Assembly (NCBI RefSeq): GCF_040932485.1
Contig: NZ_JBFRBH010000001.1
Coordinates: 744,001-808,000, forward strand
Length of the DNA: 64,000 nt
Source of the DNA: Gymnodinialimonas sp. 202GB13-11
Lineage (GTDB): Bacteria > Pseudomonadota > Alphaproteobacteria > Rhodobacterales > Rhodobacteraceae
Direction: 5' to 3'
Under the pieces are notes generated by a model. The model did no database searches, was not told the origin of the DNA, and was given only the letters and a program-made list of their open reading frames with translations. The translations under genes and the position numbers were made by a program. Shown in pieces: positions 17,088 through 25,486 of the stretch (position 1 is its first letter; each line of letters opens with the position of its first letter).

Positions 17088-18533
17088 TCAGCGCGCGGTG
17101 GCGAAGAGGGCCTCTGTGTCCAGGTGTTGGCGCAAGTGGTCGGCGAGCGCGTCGAGGGTGGATTCGACGGATTGATCGTAGTTTGCCGTGCTGGAGGTGT
17201 TGAATTGGGCCAGCCAGGCGGCGCGGAACGTGTCGTCGCGGAAGAGGCCGTGGAGGTAGCTGGCGGTGATCTGGCCGGAGGGGCTGCGCGCGCCTTCCGG
17301 CTGGCCGGAGATATGGGCGAAGGGGCGTGCGCGGTCGGGGCCTTTGGTTTCGCCGATATGAATCTCGTAGCCGCGGACGGGCAGGTTGGTGCCGGCGTAG
17401 GTGGCGGTGACCTCGGTGAGGGTTTTCTTCGGCGTCATGGTTGTTGTGACGTCGAGGAGGCCGAGGCCGAGGTCTGTGCCGGGGGTGCCTTCGATGCCGT
17501 CGGGGTCGGAGATGGACGTCCCGAGCATCTGGTAGCCGCCGCAGATGCCAAGGACATAGCCGCCGCGCCGGATATGGGCCTGTAGGTCGGTGTCCCAGCC
17601 TTGGGCGCGGAGGAAGGCGAGATCGCCGCGCGTGGATTTGGAGCCGGGGATTATGACGACGTCGGCATCGCCGGGGATAGCGTGGCCTGCGTTGAGCATG
17701 GTCAGGCGGACATTTGGTTCCTGCGCGAGCGGGTCCATATCGTCGAAATTTGCGATGCGGCTGAGGCGCAGGCAGACGATGTGCAGGCCCTCGGTGCGGT
17801 TCGGTGTGGCGATGTCGAGCGCGTCTTCGGCGGGGAGTTTGTGGGCTTGCGCGAACCACGGGATGACGCCGAAGCCGGGCCAACCGGTGTGGGATTTGAT
17901 AAGGTCGTATCCGTCGTCGAAAAGGCTCGGGTCGCCGCGGAACTTGTTGATCATGAAGCCTTTGATCAGGGCCGCGTCAGCGGGGTCGATCACGGTCTGG
18001 GTTCCGACGATCTGGGCGATGACGCCACCGCGGTCGATGTCGCCGCAGAGGATCACGGGTGTGTCGGTGGCGCGCGCGAAACCCATGTTGGCGATGTCGC
18101 CGGGGCGCAGGTTGACCTCGGCGGGCGAGCCTGCGCCCTCGACGAGGATCAGGTCGTGGTGCGATTTGAGGCGTTGGAAGCTGTCGGTGACGGCCTCTAG
18201 CAGTTGCGGTTTGAGTTTGGCGTAGTCGCGGGCGCGGACGGTGGTCAGGCGCTTGCCTTGCACGACGACTTGGGAGCCTGTGTCGGTTTCGGGCTTGAGC
18301 AGGACCGGGTTCATGTCGGTGTGGGGCGCGACGCCGGAGGCCAGCGCTTGCAGGGCCTGGGCGCGGCCGATCTCGCCGCCGTCCGAGGTCACGGCGGCGT
18401 TGTTGGACATGTTTTGCGGTTTGAAGGGGGCGACCGACAGGCCGTTCTGGCGGGCGATGCGGCAGAGGCCCGCGACGAGCATGGACTTGCCGACATTGGA
18501 GCCGGTGCCCTGGATCATAAGCGCGCGGGTCAA
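17088..18533 (-). CDS. cobQ: Cobyric acid synthase CobQ
   Basis: Amidates side chains b, d, e and g of adenosylcobyrinic a,c-diamide with glutamine and ATP. About 481 residues: an N-terminal P-loop-like [20 protein letters not shown], then [12 protein letters not shown], and a C-terminal class I glutamine amidotransferase domain with the nucleophile region [12 protein letters not shown] and a late His. The preferred start is a TTG at 18533 overlapping the stop of the HAD gene (TTGA), giving the family-typical [11 protein letters not shown]; the first ATG is at 18518. It is the last gene of the cobO-cupin-HAD-cobQ operon. Confidence 0.95.
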   Translation of the reverse strand: MTRALMIQGTGSNVGKSMLVAGLCRIARQNGLSVAPFKPQNMSNNAAVTSDGGEIGRAQALQALASGVAPHTDMNPVLLKPETDTGSQVVVQGKRLTTVRARDYAKLKPQLLEAVTDSFQRLKSHHDLILVEGAGSPAEVNLRPGDIANMGFARATDTPVILCGDIDRGGVIAQIVGTQTVIDPADAALIKGFMINKFRGDPSLFDDGYDLIKSHTGWPGFGVIPWFAQAHKLPAEDALDIATPNRTEGLHIVCLRLSRIANFDDMDPLAQEPNVRLTMLNAGHAIPGDADVVIIPGSKSTRGDLAFLRAQGWDTDLQAHIRRGGYVLGICGGYQMLGTSISDPDGIEGTPGTDLGLGLLDVTTTMTPKKTLTEVTATYAGTNLPVRGYEIHIGETKGPDRARPFAHISGQPEGARSPSGQITASYLHGLFRDDTFRAAWLAQFNTSSTANYDQSVESTLDALADHLRQHLDTEALFATAR

Positions 18534-19129
18534 GCGAGGGCCTTTGGCAGTTCGTCCCGCGTGGCGTCGGTGAAGTGGAAGGTGCGCCAGCCAAGTGCGC
18601 GGGCGGCGTCGCAATTGCGGGCGAGGTCATCGACCAGCAGGGTGGCTTGGGGGGCGACGCCGGACCAGTCGGTGATGGTCTGGAAATAAGCGGGGTCGGG
18701 TTTGGCGCGTTTCATGCGGCCCGAGGCGAAGACGTGTTCGACAAGGGCGGAGAAGCCCATTTCAGTCTCAATGTAGTCCGCGCGGCTTGCGGGGTTGTTG
18801 GTGCCGATGACGTGGCGGGCCGGGTGGGTTTTCAGGTGCGATATGACCTGCGTGTCGGGGCGCGCGTCTTTGGCGTACCAATAGGTGATGAAGGTGTCGG
18901 GGGTTATGTCGGTGTCTTGGGTGGCGAGCCAGTCCGCGGCGACATCATGCAGCTCTTCCTCGCCGCGGATCACGGACCGGATGCGGCCTGATTTGAAAAC
19001 GTAGTCCTGAAGGCTAGAGAGGCTGAGACCCAGATCAGCCTCCAGATCATCGGCCCAGACGAACCGCCCCTCCACGATATTGCGGTTCAGGACGCCGTCG
19101 AAATCCCAGACGATCAGCTCAGGTGCCAT
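18530..19129 (-). CDS. HAD-superfamily hydrolase in the cobO-cobQ operon
   Basis: A 199-residue haloacid dehalogenase-like phosphatase. Motif I is VWDFDGVLN (nucleophile Asp and acid/base Asp), motif II is [12 protein letters not shown] (Thr variant), motif III Lys lies in [13 protein letters not shown], and motif IV is [18 protein letters not shown]. It probably dephosphorylates a small metabolite. The start at 19129 lies inside the cupin gene end and the stop overlaps cobQ, so it is fully coupled to cobalamin genes. Whether it acts in that pathway (for example as a missing phosphatase) is unknown. Confidence 0.88.
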   Translation of the reverse strand: MAPELIVWDFDGVLNRNIVEGRFVWADDLEADLGLSLSSLQDYVFKSGRIRSVIRGEEELHDVAADWLATQDTDITPDTFITYWYAKDARPDTQVISHLKTHPARHVIGTNNPASRADYIETEMGFSALVEHVFASGRMKRAKPDPAYFQTITDWSGVAPQATLLVDDLARNCDAARALGWRTFHFTDATRDELPKALA

Positions 19130-19574
19130 GGTAGGGTTCGACCTTCGTGATGTTGCCCTCCGCATCGCGATAGACCTTTTCGTCAGCGATGATCGTGACG
19201 GTCTCACCGGTCTTGGAATAGGTCACGGTATCGTCGTGGGAGCGGGTGCCGATGACGAGATAACGGCAGGGGGCTTGGGTGCGGTTCTCTAGGTGGTGGC
19301 CCACGGGTACGCCTGCCTTGAAGGTGGCCGTGTCGCCCTGGATCAGGTCGGTCTCAGCGTCGCCTTCGATCAGCGTGACGGTGCCGGAGAGGACGTGGAT
19401 CATCTCATCCTCGTTGGCGTGCCAATGGGTTTTGGAGGCGGCGGAGCCGGGCCAGAGCGTTTCGATGAACGCGCCGAATTGGGTCAGGCCACCGGCATCG
19501 GAGAGAAGTTCGGCGCGGCAGCGGCCGATTTCATCTTCGCCTTCGTCGATCTTGGGATTTTCGACCTTGGGCAT
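19119..19574 (-). CDS. Cupin domain protein in the cobO-cobQ operon
   Basis: A 151-residue single-domain cupin. Motif 1 is THWHANEDEMIHVLSGTVTL (two His and Glu metal ligands); motif 2 is AGVPVGHHLENRTQAPCRYL. The C-terminal part (TYSKTGETVTIIADEKVYRD) resembles cupins annotated as sugar or oxalate-related. Its TAATG start overlap with cobO and its overlap with the HAD gene place it in the cobalamin operon, with no recognised cobalamin role. Confidence 0.88.
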   Translation of the reverse strand: MPKVENPKIDEGEDEIGRCRAELLSDAGGLTQFGAFIETLWPGSAASKTHWHANEDEMIHVLSGTVTLIEGDAETDLIQGDTATFKAGVPVGHHLENRTQAPCRYLVIGTRSHDDTVTYSKTGETVTIIADEKVYRDAEGNITKVEPYHGT

Positions 19575-20191
19575 TAGAACTCCACGCCTTTCTGGGCCTT
19601 CACGCCGTCGCGGAAGGGATGTTTGACGAGGGTCATTTCGGTGACGAGGTCTGCGGCTTCGATCAGTTCGGGCTTTGCGTTGCGGCCTGTGAGGCAGACA
19701 TGGGTCATCTGTGGTTTCTCGTGCAGGAGGAAATCGACGACCTCGTCGATATCGAGGTAATCGTAGCGGAGCGCGATGTTGATCTCGTCCAGCATAACGA
19801 AGTCGATTTCGGGGTCGAGGATCTGCTCCTGCGCGATCTTCCAGCCGTTCTGGGCGGCGGCGATGTCGCGCTCGCGGTCTTGCGTTTCCCAGGTGAAGCC
19901 CTCGCCGGAGACGAAGAAGCGGCATTCATCGGCGAAGCGTTCGCGCAGGAAGCTCTTCTCGCCCGTGTCCCAATTGCCCTTGATGAATTGCACGACGGCG
20001 GTGCCCATCCCGTGCTGGATGGAACGCATGACCATGCCAAACCCGGACGAGGATTTGCCCTTGCCGGGGCCAGTGTGGACCATGATCAGGCCCTTCTCCT
20101 CAGTCTTGGTCTCCATCATCTTGTCGCGCGCCGCCTTGATCTTTTTCATCTTCTCGTTGTGGCGGGCGTTTTCGTCTTGCGTCTCGGTCAT
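19574..20191 (-). CDS. cobO: Cob(I)yrinic acid a,c-diamide adenosyltransferase
   Basis: Transfers the 5'-deoxyadenosyl group from ATP to cob(I)yrinic acid a,c-diamide. The 205-residue protein is of the CobO/BtuR type: P-loop variant IMVHTGPGKGKSSSGFG, then VVQFIKGNWDTGE, DFVMLDEINIALRYDYL and CLTGRNAKPELIEAADLVTEM. The ATG at 20191 is preceded by GGAGGATCCC. It heads the minus-strand operon that diverges from the riboswitch-controlled operon; no aptamer is seen on its own leader. Confidence 0.97.
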   Translation of the reverse strand: MTETQDENARHNEKMKKIKAARDKMMETKTEEKGLIMVHTGPGKGKSSSGFGMVMRSIQHGMGTAVVQFIKGNWDTGEKSFLRERFADECRFFVSGEGFTWETQDRERDIAAAQNGWKIAQEQILDPEIDFVMLDEINIALRYDYLDIDEVVDFLLHEKPQMTHVCLTGRNAKPELIEAADLVTEMTLVKHPFRDGVKAQKGVEF

Positions 20192-20238
20192 GGGATCCTC
20201 CGTGGCGTCATGGGAAGGGGTGACATTGCCGGGGCCGA

Positions 20239-20268
20239 TTGACAAGCGGGTCAGCGCGTGAGCAGTGT
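20239..20268 (+). promoter_or_regulatory. Probable promoter of the cobalamin riboswitch operon
   Basis: A perfect -35 hexamer TTGACA at 20239-20244 is followed after 18 bases by a weak -10 (CAGTGT, 20263-20268). Transcription would begin near 20275, exactly where the first paired strand of the riboswitch starts. Confidence 0.5.
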
Positions 20269-20274
20269 TTTCGA

Positions 20275-20430
20275 CGATGGTGCGCCGGTTTGGCGCTGAA
20301 GAGGGAATGGGGTGAGATGCCCCGGCTGCCCCCGCAACTGTGAGTGGTTTGCGTCGTGTCAAAAGGCCACTGGGCTTGTCCCGGGAAGGCGACACGATGC
20401 GTGGGCCACAAGCCAGGAGACCTGCCATCG
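20275..20430 (+). ncRNA. Cobalamin (B12) riboswitch
   Basis: All conserved blocks of the adenosylcobalamin aptamer are present in order: GAGGGAAT near 20300, GGTGAGATGCCCCGGCTGCC, the B12-box-type CCCCGCAACTGTGA at 20330-20344, GGCCACTGG, CCCGGGAAGGCG and AAGCCAGGAGACCTGCC at 20410-20426. The closing P1 stem is CGATGG (20275-20280) with CCATCG (20425-20430). It lies 45 bases before the DUF1636 start, so ligand binding probably limits translation or transcription of the whole plus-strand cob operon. Confidence 0.95.
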
Positions 20431-20475
20431 CAACTGGAACTTATGTGCCGGGCGGGGTGCCTCGGGCTTGGGGGA

Positions 20476-20877
20476 ATGATGGATACCGAAAAGGCTCCGG
20501 TCGAGCTTCTGGTCTGCGTGAAGTGTTTGCGCGGAGGCGAGGCGACCGAGGATGGCGAACGGCCCGGCACGCGGTTGTACGAAGATTTGCGCGCGGCGGG
20601 GATGCCCGAGGGCGTGACGCTGACACCGGTGGAATGCCTGCAGAATTGCGATCATGGATGCTCTGCAGTGATGCGGGGCGGCGCGGCGCGTTGGACCTAT
20701 GTGTACGGAAACCTTGATGAGGCGTCGCATACGGACCTGCTGCGCGACGGCATGGAATTATACCGGGACGCGAGCGATGGGGTGATCCCGTGGCGGCAGC
20801 GGCCCGAACACTTCAAACGCAACTGCATTGCGCGCATTCCGCCGGTCGCCCCGGCTGCGCCGAAACTGGGAGGCTAA
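20476..20877 (+). CDS. DUF1636 family protein, thioredoxin-like [2Fe-2S]-type cysteines
   Basis: A 133-residue first gene behind the riboswitch. The cysteine pattern LLVCVKCLRGGE and, 40 residues later, VECLQNCDHGCSAVM resembles thioredoxin-fold 2Fe-2S ferredoxins (C-x2-C or C-x4-C near the start plus C-x3-C). The C-terminus has WRQRPEHFKRNCIARIPP, typical of DUF1636. DUF1636 proteins are often found in B12 loci; a redox or metal-carrier role is an inference. The start is ATG 20476 or 20479 with a GGGGG ribosome site; cobW follows after four bases. Confidence 0.88.
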   Translation: MMDTEKAPVELLVCVKCLRGGEATEDGERPGTRLYEDLRAAGMPEGVTLTPVECLQNCDHGCSAVMRGGAARWTYVYGNLDEASHTDLLRDGMELYRDASDGVIPWRQRPEHFKRNCIARIPPVAPAAPKLGG

Positions 20878-20881
20878 AGGT

Positions 20882-21934
20882 ATGGCTGATTTGGCGAAAC
20901 TGCCGGTGACGATCGTGACGGGGTTTCTGGGGTCGGGGAAGACGACGCTGATCTCGCAGCTGATGCAGAACCCGGGCGGCAAGCGGTTGGCGATTGTGGT
21001 CAACGAGTTTGGTGATGTGGGTGTGGATGGTGAGATCCTGAAGGGGTGCGCCATTCCCGATTGCCCGGCGGAGAATATCATGGAGCTGGCGAATGGCTGC
21101 ATCTGCTGCACGGTGGCCGATGATTTCATCCCGACGATTGAAGCGCTGATGCAGTTGGAGCCGCGCCCGGAGCATATCGTGATTGAAACGTCCGGGCTGG
21201 CGCTGCCGAAGCCGCTTTTGAAGGCGTTTGACTGGCCGGATATCCGTTCGAAAATCACGGTGGATGGCGTGATCGCGCTGGCCGATGCGGAAGCCGTGGC
21301 CGATGGCCGGTTCGCGCCGGACGTGGCGCGCGTGGATGCGCAGCGCTTGGCGGATGAGTCGATTGATCACGAGACGCCGTTGAGCGAAGTGTTCGAGGAT
21401 CAGATTTCCTGCGCCGATATCGTTTTGCTGACCAAGCCGGATCTGGCGGGGCCGGAGGGCGTTGCTAAGGCCAAAGCGGTGATCGAGGCGGAAGCGCCGC
21501 GGGCTTTGCCTATTGTGGAAGTAGCCGAGGGGCGGGTTGATCCGCGCGTGATCCTGGGGCTGGAAGCGGCGGCAGAGGATGACATGGACGCGCGGCCTTC
21601 GCATCACGACGGGCATGACGACCATGAGCATGATGATTTCGAGAGCATCGTTGTGAACATCGCACCCGTTGCGGACCCGGCGGATTTGGTGGCGCGGATC
21701 GAGCGGCTTGCGACTGAGCAGAACATCCTGCGCGTGAAGGGCTATGCAGATGTGGCGGGCAAACCGATGCGCCTTCTGGTGCAGGCTGTGGGTGCGCGGG
21801 TGCGGCATCAGTATGACCAGCCTTGGGGCGACCGGCCTCGCGCGGGCCGTCTGGTGGTGATCGCCGAGCATGACGATGTCGACCCGGCGGCGATCCGCGC
21901 GGTGCTGGCCCCGGAAACGGTGGCCGCCGAGTGA
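20882..21934 (+). CDS. cobW: CobW GTPase, cobalt/zinc metallochaperone
   Basis: A COG0523 P-loop GTPase of 350 residues thought to deliver Co2+ for cobalamin synthesis. Walker A is TGFLGSGKTTL, the metal site CxCC is in ANGCICCTVADDF, a switch region ETSGLALPKP follows, and the base-recognition motif is LLTKPDL. A His/Asp-rich stretch (HHDGHDDHEHDD, residues about 241-253) precedes the C-terminal CobW_C domain. In the cobaltochelatase pathway it is encoded next to cobN, as here. The DUF1636 gene is four bases upstream. Confidence 0.97.
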   Translation: MADLAKLPVTIVTGFLGSGKTTLISQLMQNPGGKRLAIVVNEFGDVGVDGEILKGCAIPDCPAENIMELANGCICCTVADDFIPTIEALMQLEPRPEHIVIETSGLALPKPLLKAFDWPDIRSKITVDGVIALADAEAVADGRFAPDVARVDAQRLADESIDHETPLSEVFEDQISCADIVLLTKPDLAGPEGVAKAKAVIEAEAPRALPIVEVAEGRVDPRVILGLEAAAEDDMDARPSHHDGHDDHEHDDFESIVVNIAPVADPADLVARIERLATEQNILRVKGYADVAGKPMRLLVQAVGARVRHQYDQPWGDRPRAGRLVVIAEHDDVDPAAIRAVLAPETVAAE

Positions 21935-21935
21935 C

Positions 21936-22241
21936 ATGGTGCGGCCGGTGGATCATGGCGAACGGCGAGGCCCTGCAAGCGGGGTCTTGCAGGAGGCGTT
22001 CCAGATCACCGGGCGCGGCTGTGTCGGCGTCTTTGCCGAACTTGAGGGGATCGTCCGTGTCGGAGATACGGCGCGGTTTCCAGATGGCGAGCTGAAGGTC
22101 ACCGGCATTGAGATAATTCGCTACACCGATCCGACAAAGCGGCCCGAAGGGGAGATTGGCGTACTGCTAGAGGGGGCGGAGAAAGAGGCGCTTTTGGCCT
22201 TTAAGGGCAAACGGATTGTCTTTGAGGCGGGAGAGGACTGA
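21936..22241 (+). CDS. Free-standing EF-Tu domain II-like small protein, 101 aa
   Basis: A 101-residue protein between cobW (one-base gap) and cobN (TGATG overlap). The core closely follows the beta-barrel of EF-Tu domain II: EAFQITGRGCVGVFAELEGI, VRVGDTARFPDG, KVTGIEIIRYTDP and GEIGVLLEGAEKEALLAFKG correspond to FSITGRGTVVTG, KVGDEVEIVG, VTGVEMFRK and VGVLLRGIKREEVERGQ. There is no G domain. I infer a barrel protein that may pair with a GTPase (CobW lies next door) or bind a ligand. No published role known to me. Confidence 0.75.
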   Translation: MVRPVDHGERRGPASGVLQEAFQITGRGCVGVFAELEGIVRVGDTARFPDGELKVTGIEIIRYTDPTKRPEGEIGVLLEGAEKEALLAFKGKRIVFEAGED

Positions 22242-25200
22242 TGCACGTCATCTTCCGCGAAAGCCACGGGTTGGAGGAGACGGAGACCCCGCAGGATCTG
22301 GCGCAGACGCCTGCCGATCTTGTGGTTTTGTCGCTGTCAGACTCGGACCTTGGCGCCTTTGCGGAGGGCTGGCGACGGTCGGACGGGGCTTTGCCGAGCT
22401 TGCGGCTGGCGAATATCGTCGCGCTGAAACATCCTTTGTCTGTCGACACTTACGTGGAGCAGACGTTGGAGGGGTCGAAGGGCATCCTGATCCGCCTGAT
22501 CGGCGGCGTGCCCTATTGGCCTTATGGCTTGCAGCAGATCGAGGCGCTTTGTCGGGCCAAGGGGATCGCGCTGGCCGTGCTGCCTGCCGATGGGCGGGAG
22601 GATAAGCGGCTCGATGACATCTCGACCTTGCCGGTCAGCACGCTGCGGCGGTTGCAGCATCTTTGTGATGCGGGCGGGGCTGTGGCCGCGCAGGCGGCGT
22701 TGCAACAGATGGCCTTGGCCTCGGGCCTTTATGCGGGGCCGGTGAAAGGTGCGAAGGGCGTGGCGCAAGTGGGCGGCTGGACGCCGGAGCACGGGGTGTG
22801 TTGCCCGGTTTTGGCGTGCGGTGAAAAGCTGGTGCTGGTGACGTTCTACCGGTCGTACCTTGTGGCCGCCGATCTGGCGCCGATTGAGGCCCTGTTTGAC
22901 GCGTTACGAGCGCAAGGGTTCGCGGTCATGGGCCTGTTTGCGCCGTCGCTGAAGGCACCCGGAGCGGCGGAGTGGATGGCCCGGATGGTTGCGCATCTGG
23001 CCCCGGTGGCCGTGGTGAATGCGACGTCGTTTTCGGGGAAGGGGGCGTCTGGCACGTCGCCGCTCGATGCGGGCGAGGTGCCGGTGTTCCAGGTGGCTTT
23101 GGCAACTTCGACCGAAGAAGCCTGGGCCGAGGCCGAGCGCGGGTTGTCACCCGCCGATCTGGCGATGCATGTGGTCTTGCCCGAGGTGGACGGGCGGATC
23201 TTTGGCGGCGCGGTCAGTTTCAAGGAACCGCAGGCGCGCGACGAGGCTTTGCAATTCGCGCGGTTTGTGCACCGGGCCAATGCGGGGCGCGTTGAAGCGG
23301 TGGCAAAACGGGTGGCCGCGTGGCACAAGCTGGCCGAGTCTGAGGAGCGACGCGTGGCCTTGGTGCTGAGCACCTATCCTGGGCGGGAGTGGAACCTGGC
23401 GCATGCCGTAGGCCTGGATGCCATCGCCTCCGCCGGGGCGATTTTGGAGGATCTGGGCGAGGCAAGCGGGCTCAGCGCCGACGATCTGCGCGCGGCGCGC
23501 CTGGTCTGGCCCTTCGCCGCGTATAAGGCGGCTTTGTCACGCCTTCCCAAAGCGTTGCGCGACGATCTGGAAGCGAGCTGGGGCAGCTGCGAGGAGGATG
23601 CGGATGCATCCGAGGAGGGGCTGGCCCTGCCGATCCTGCGGCGCGGGCAGACCTGGGTGGCGTTGCAGCCTGAGCGGGGCAATCCCAAGCTGCGGGACGC
23701 AGAATATCACGACCTCGCCCGCGTGCCGCGCCATGGCTACGTGGCGTTCTACCTTTGGATGCAGGAGCACGCCGATGCGCTGATTCATATCGGCGCGCAC
23801 GGGACGTTGGAATGGCTGCCGGGCAAATCAGTGGCCTTGTCTGAGGCATGCTGGCCCGAGGCGCTGACCGGCGATCTGCCGGTGATCTATCCGTTTATTG
23901 TGAACGATCCGGGCGAGGCCGCGCAGGCAAAACGGCGGATCGGGGCGATTACGCTGGGTCACATTCCGCCACCTCTGAAGCCGTCCGAGACTCCCACACG
24001 GCTGGTGCGGCTTGAGGCATTGCTGGACGAGTTTTCCAATGCGGATGGGTTGGACCCGAAGCGGCGTGACCGGTTGCAAGAAGATATCCGGGCCGAGGCG
24101 CAGGCATTGGGCGTGGAGGCCGATCTGGGTCTTGAGGCGGCGTCGTGCAGCGCCGAGGCGATCACGCGGATCGACCGGTTCGTGTGCGATGTGAAGGACA
24201 GCCAGTTCGGCGATGGGTTGCATGTGTGGGGCCGGGCGGGGCCGGAGGTTGAGGCGTTTGACAGCACCTCATCGGCTGTCGCGGAACGCTCCAGCCTCCT
24301 CGCAGCCTTGGCGGGCCAGCGGATCGATGCGGGGCCGAGCGGATCACCCTATCGCGGGCGGACCGATGTGCTGCCGACGGGGCGGAATCTGTACACCACT
24401 GACCCGCGTTCGGTGCCGTCCCGGGCAGCTTATGCACAGGGCGAGGTCTTGGCGGATGAGTTGATCCGGCGGCATTTGCAGGAGGAGGGCGATTATCCGA
24501 AAGGGTTGATCGTGGACCTGTGGGGGTCAGCTACGATGCGCACGGCGGGTGAAGAGTTCGCCATGGCGTTGGCGCTGCTGGGCGTGCGGCCGGTTTGGGA
24601 CGACGGCAGCGAACGGGTGAGCGGCATCGAAGTGCTGCCGATTGCGGAGTTGGACCGGCCCCGGATCGACGTGACTTTGCGGGTGTCGGGCCTGTTCCGC
24701 GATGTGTTCCCGACGCTGTCGGCTTTGTTCCAGCAGGCCGTGCGGGCCCTGGCGGGCCGCGATGAGGCGGCGGATTGGAACCCCTATGTCGGCCGGGAGG
24801 GCGCGCGGGTCTATGGGCCGGCGCCAGGGGCGTTCGGCGTGGGGATGGGCGCGCATTTGGGCGACTACAGCGAGGATGCCAAGCGCGCGGCGGGCGAGGC
24901 TTGGCTCGCCGCATCGGCCTATGCGCTGGACGGCGACAAGATCGCGAAGGATGCGGAGGGGATTGCGGCGCGGGTCGCGGGCGCGGATGCGTTTGTGCAT
25001 CTGCAGGACTTGCCTGAGACGGACATTCTGCTGGCCGAGGATTACGCGACGCATGAGGCGGGCTTTGCCGCCGCGCAGGGTGTCACGGGCGGGCAGGCGG
25101 CGCTTTATCATCTGGATGTCACCGACCCAGAGCGGCCAAGGGCGCGCGCATTGACCGAGGAAGTGGCGCGCGTCGTCCATGCCCGCGCGGCGCATCCGGG

Positions 25201-25486
25201 CTGGATCGCGGGGATGCAGCGGCACGGGTTTCGGGGGGCGGCGGAAATTGCGGCGACCTTGGAAAACATGGCGGTCTTCGCGCAATTGGCCCATGTTGTC
25301 CCATCACACCTGTTCGATTTGTACTATGAGGCGACGTTGGGGGACGATGCGGTTGAGGCGTTTTTGGCCGATGCCAACCCCGAAGCGCTGGCCGCGATGC
25401 GGGACCGGTTTGCAGCGCTCCATGCGGCAGGGCTTTGGGTGTCGCGGCGGAACTCGATCCGGGCGGCGCTGGAGGCGGCGGAGTGA
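22241..25486 (+). CDS. cobN: Cobaltochelatase subunit CobN
   Basis: The large subunit of the aerobic ATP-dependent CobNST cobaltochelatase, which inserts Co2+ into hydrogenobyrinic a,c-diamide. At 1081 residues it is somewhat shorter than the about 1275 of the Pseudomonas enzyme. Recognisable regions are PYWPYGLQQIEALC near 90, HIGAHGTLEWLPGKSVAL near 515, YPFIVNDPGEAAQAKRRIGA, SPYRGRTDVLPTGRNLYTTD near 705 and the C-terminal HGFRGAAEIAATLENM. CobS and CobT are not in this window. Translation is coupled to the preceding 101-residue gene. Confidence 0.97.
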   Translation: MHVIFRESHGLEETETPQDLAQTPADLVVLSLSDSDLGAFAEGWRRSDGALPSLRLANIVALKHPLSVDTYVEQTLEGSKGILIRLIGGVPYWPYGLQQIEALCRAKGIALAVLPADGREDKRLDDISTLPVSTLRRLQHLCDAGGAVAAQAALQQMALASGLYAGPVKGAKGVAQVGGWTPEHGVCCPVLACGEKLVLVTFYRSYLVAADLAPIEALFDALRAQGFAVMGLFAPSLKAPGAAEWMARMVAHLAPVAVVNATSFSGKGASGTSPLDAGEVPVFQVALATSTEEAWAEAERGLSPADLAMHVVLPEVDGRIFGGAVSFKEPQARDEALQFARFVHRANAGRVEAVAKRVAAWHKLAESEERRVALVLSTYPGREWNLAHAVGLDAIASAGAILEDLGEASGLSADDLRAARLVWPFAAYKAALSRLPKALRDDLEASWGSCEEDADASEEGLALPILRRGQTWVALQPERGNPKLRDAEYHDLARVPRHGYVAFYLWMQEHADALIHIGAHGTLEWLPGKSVALSEACWPEALTGDLPVIYPFIVNDPGEAAQAKRRIGAITLGHIPPPLKPSETPTRLVRLEALLDEFSNADGLDPKRRDRLQEDIRAEAQALGVEADLGLEAASCSAEAITRIDRFVCDVKDSQFGDGLHVWGRAGPEVEAFDSTSSAVAERSSLLAALAGQRIDAGPSGSPYRGRTDVLPTGRNLYTTDPRSVPSRAAYAQGEVLADELIRRHLQEEGDYPKGLIVDLWGSATMRTAGEEFAMALALLGVRPVWDDGSERVSGIEVLPIAELDRPRIDVTLRVSGLFRDVFPTLSALFQQAVRALAGRDEAADWNPYVGREGARVYGPAPGAFGVGMGAHLGDYSEDAKRAAGEAWLAASAYALDGDKIAKDAEGIAARVAGADAFVHLQDLPETDILLAEDYATHEAGFAAAQGVTGGQAALYHLDVTDPERPRARALTEEVARVVHARAAHPGWIAGMQRHGFRGAAEIAATLENMAVFAQLAHVVPSHLFDLYYEATLGDDAVEAFLADANPEALAAMRDRFAALHAAGLWVSRRNSIRAALEAAE

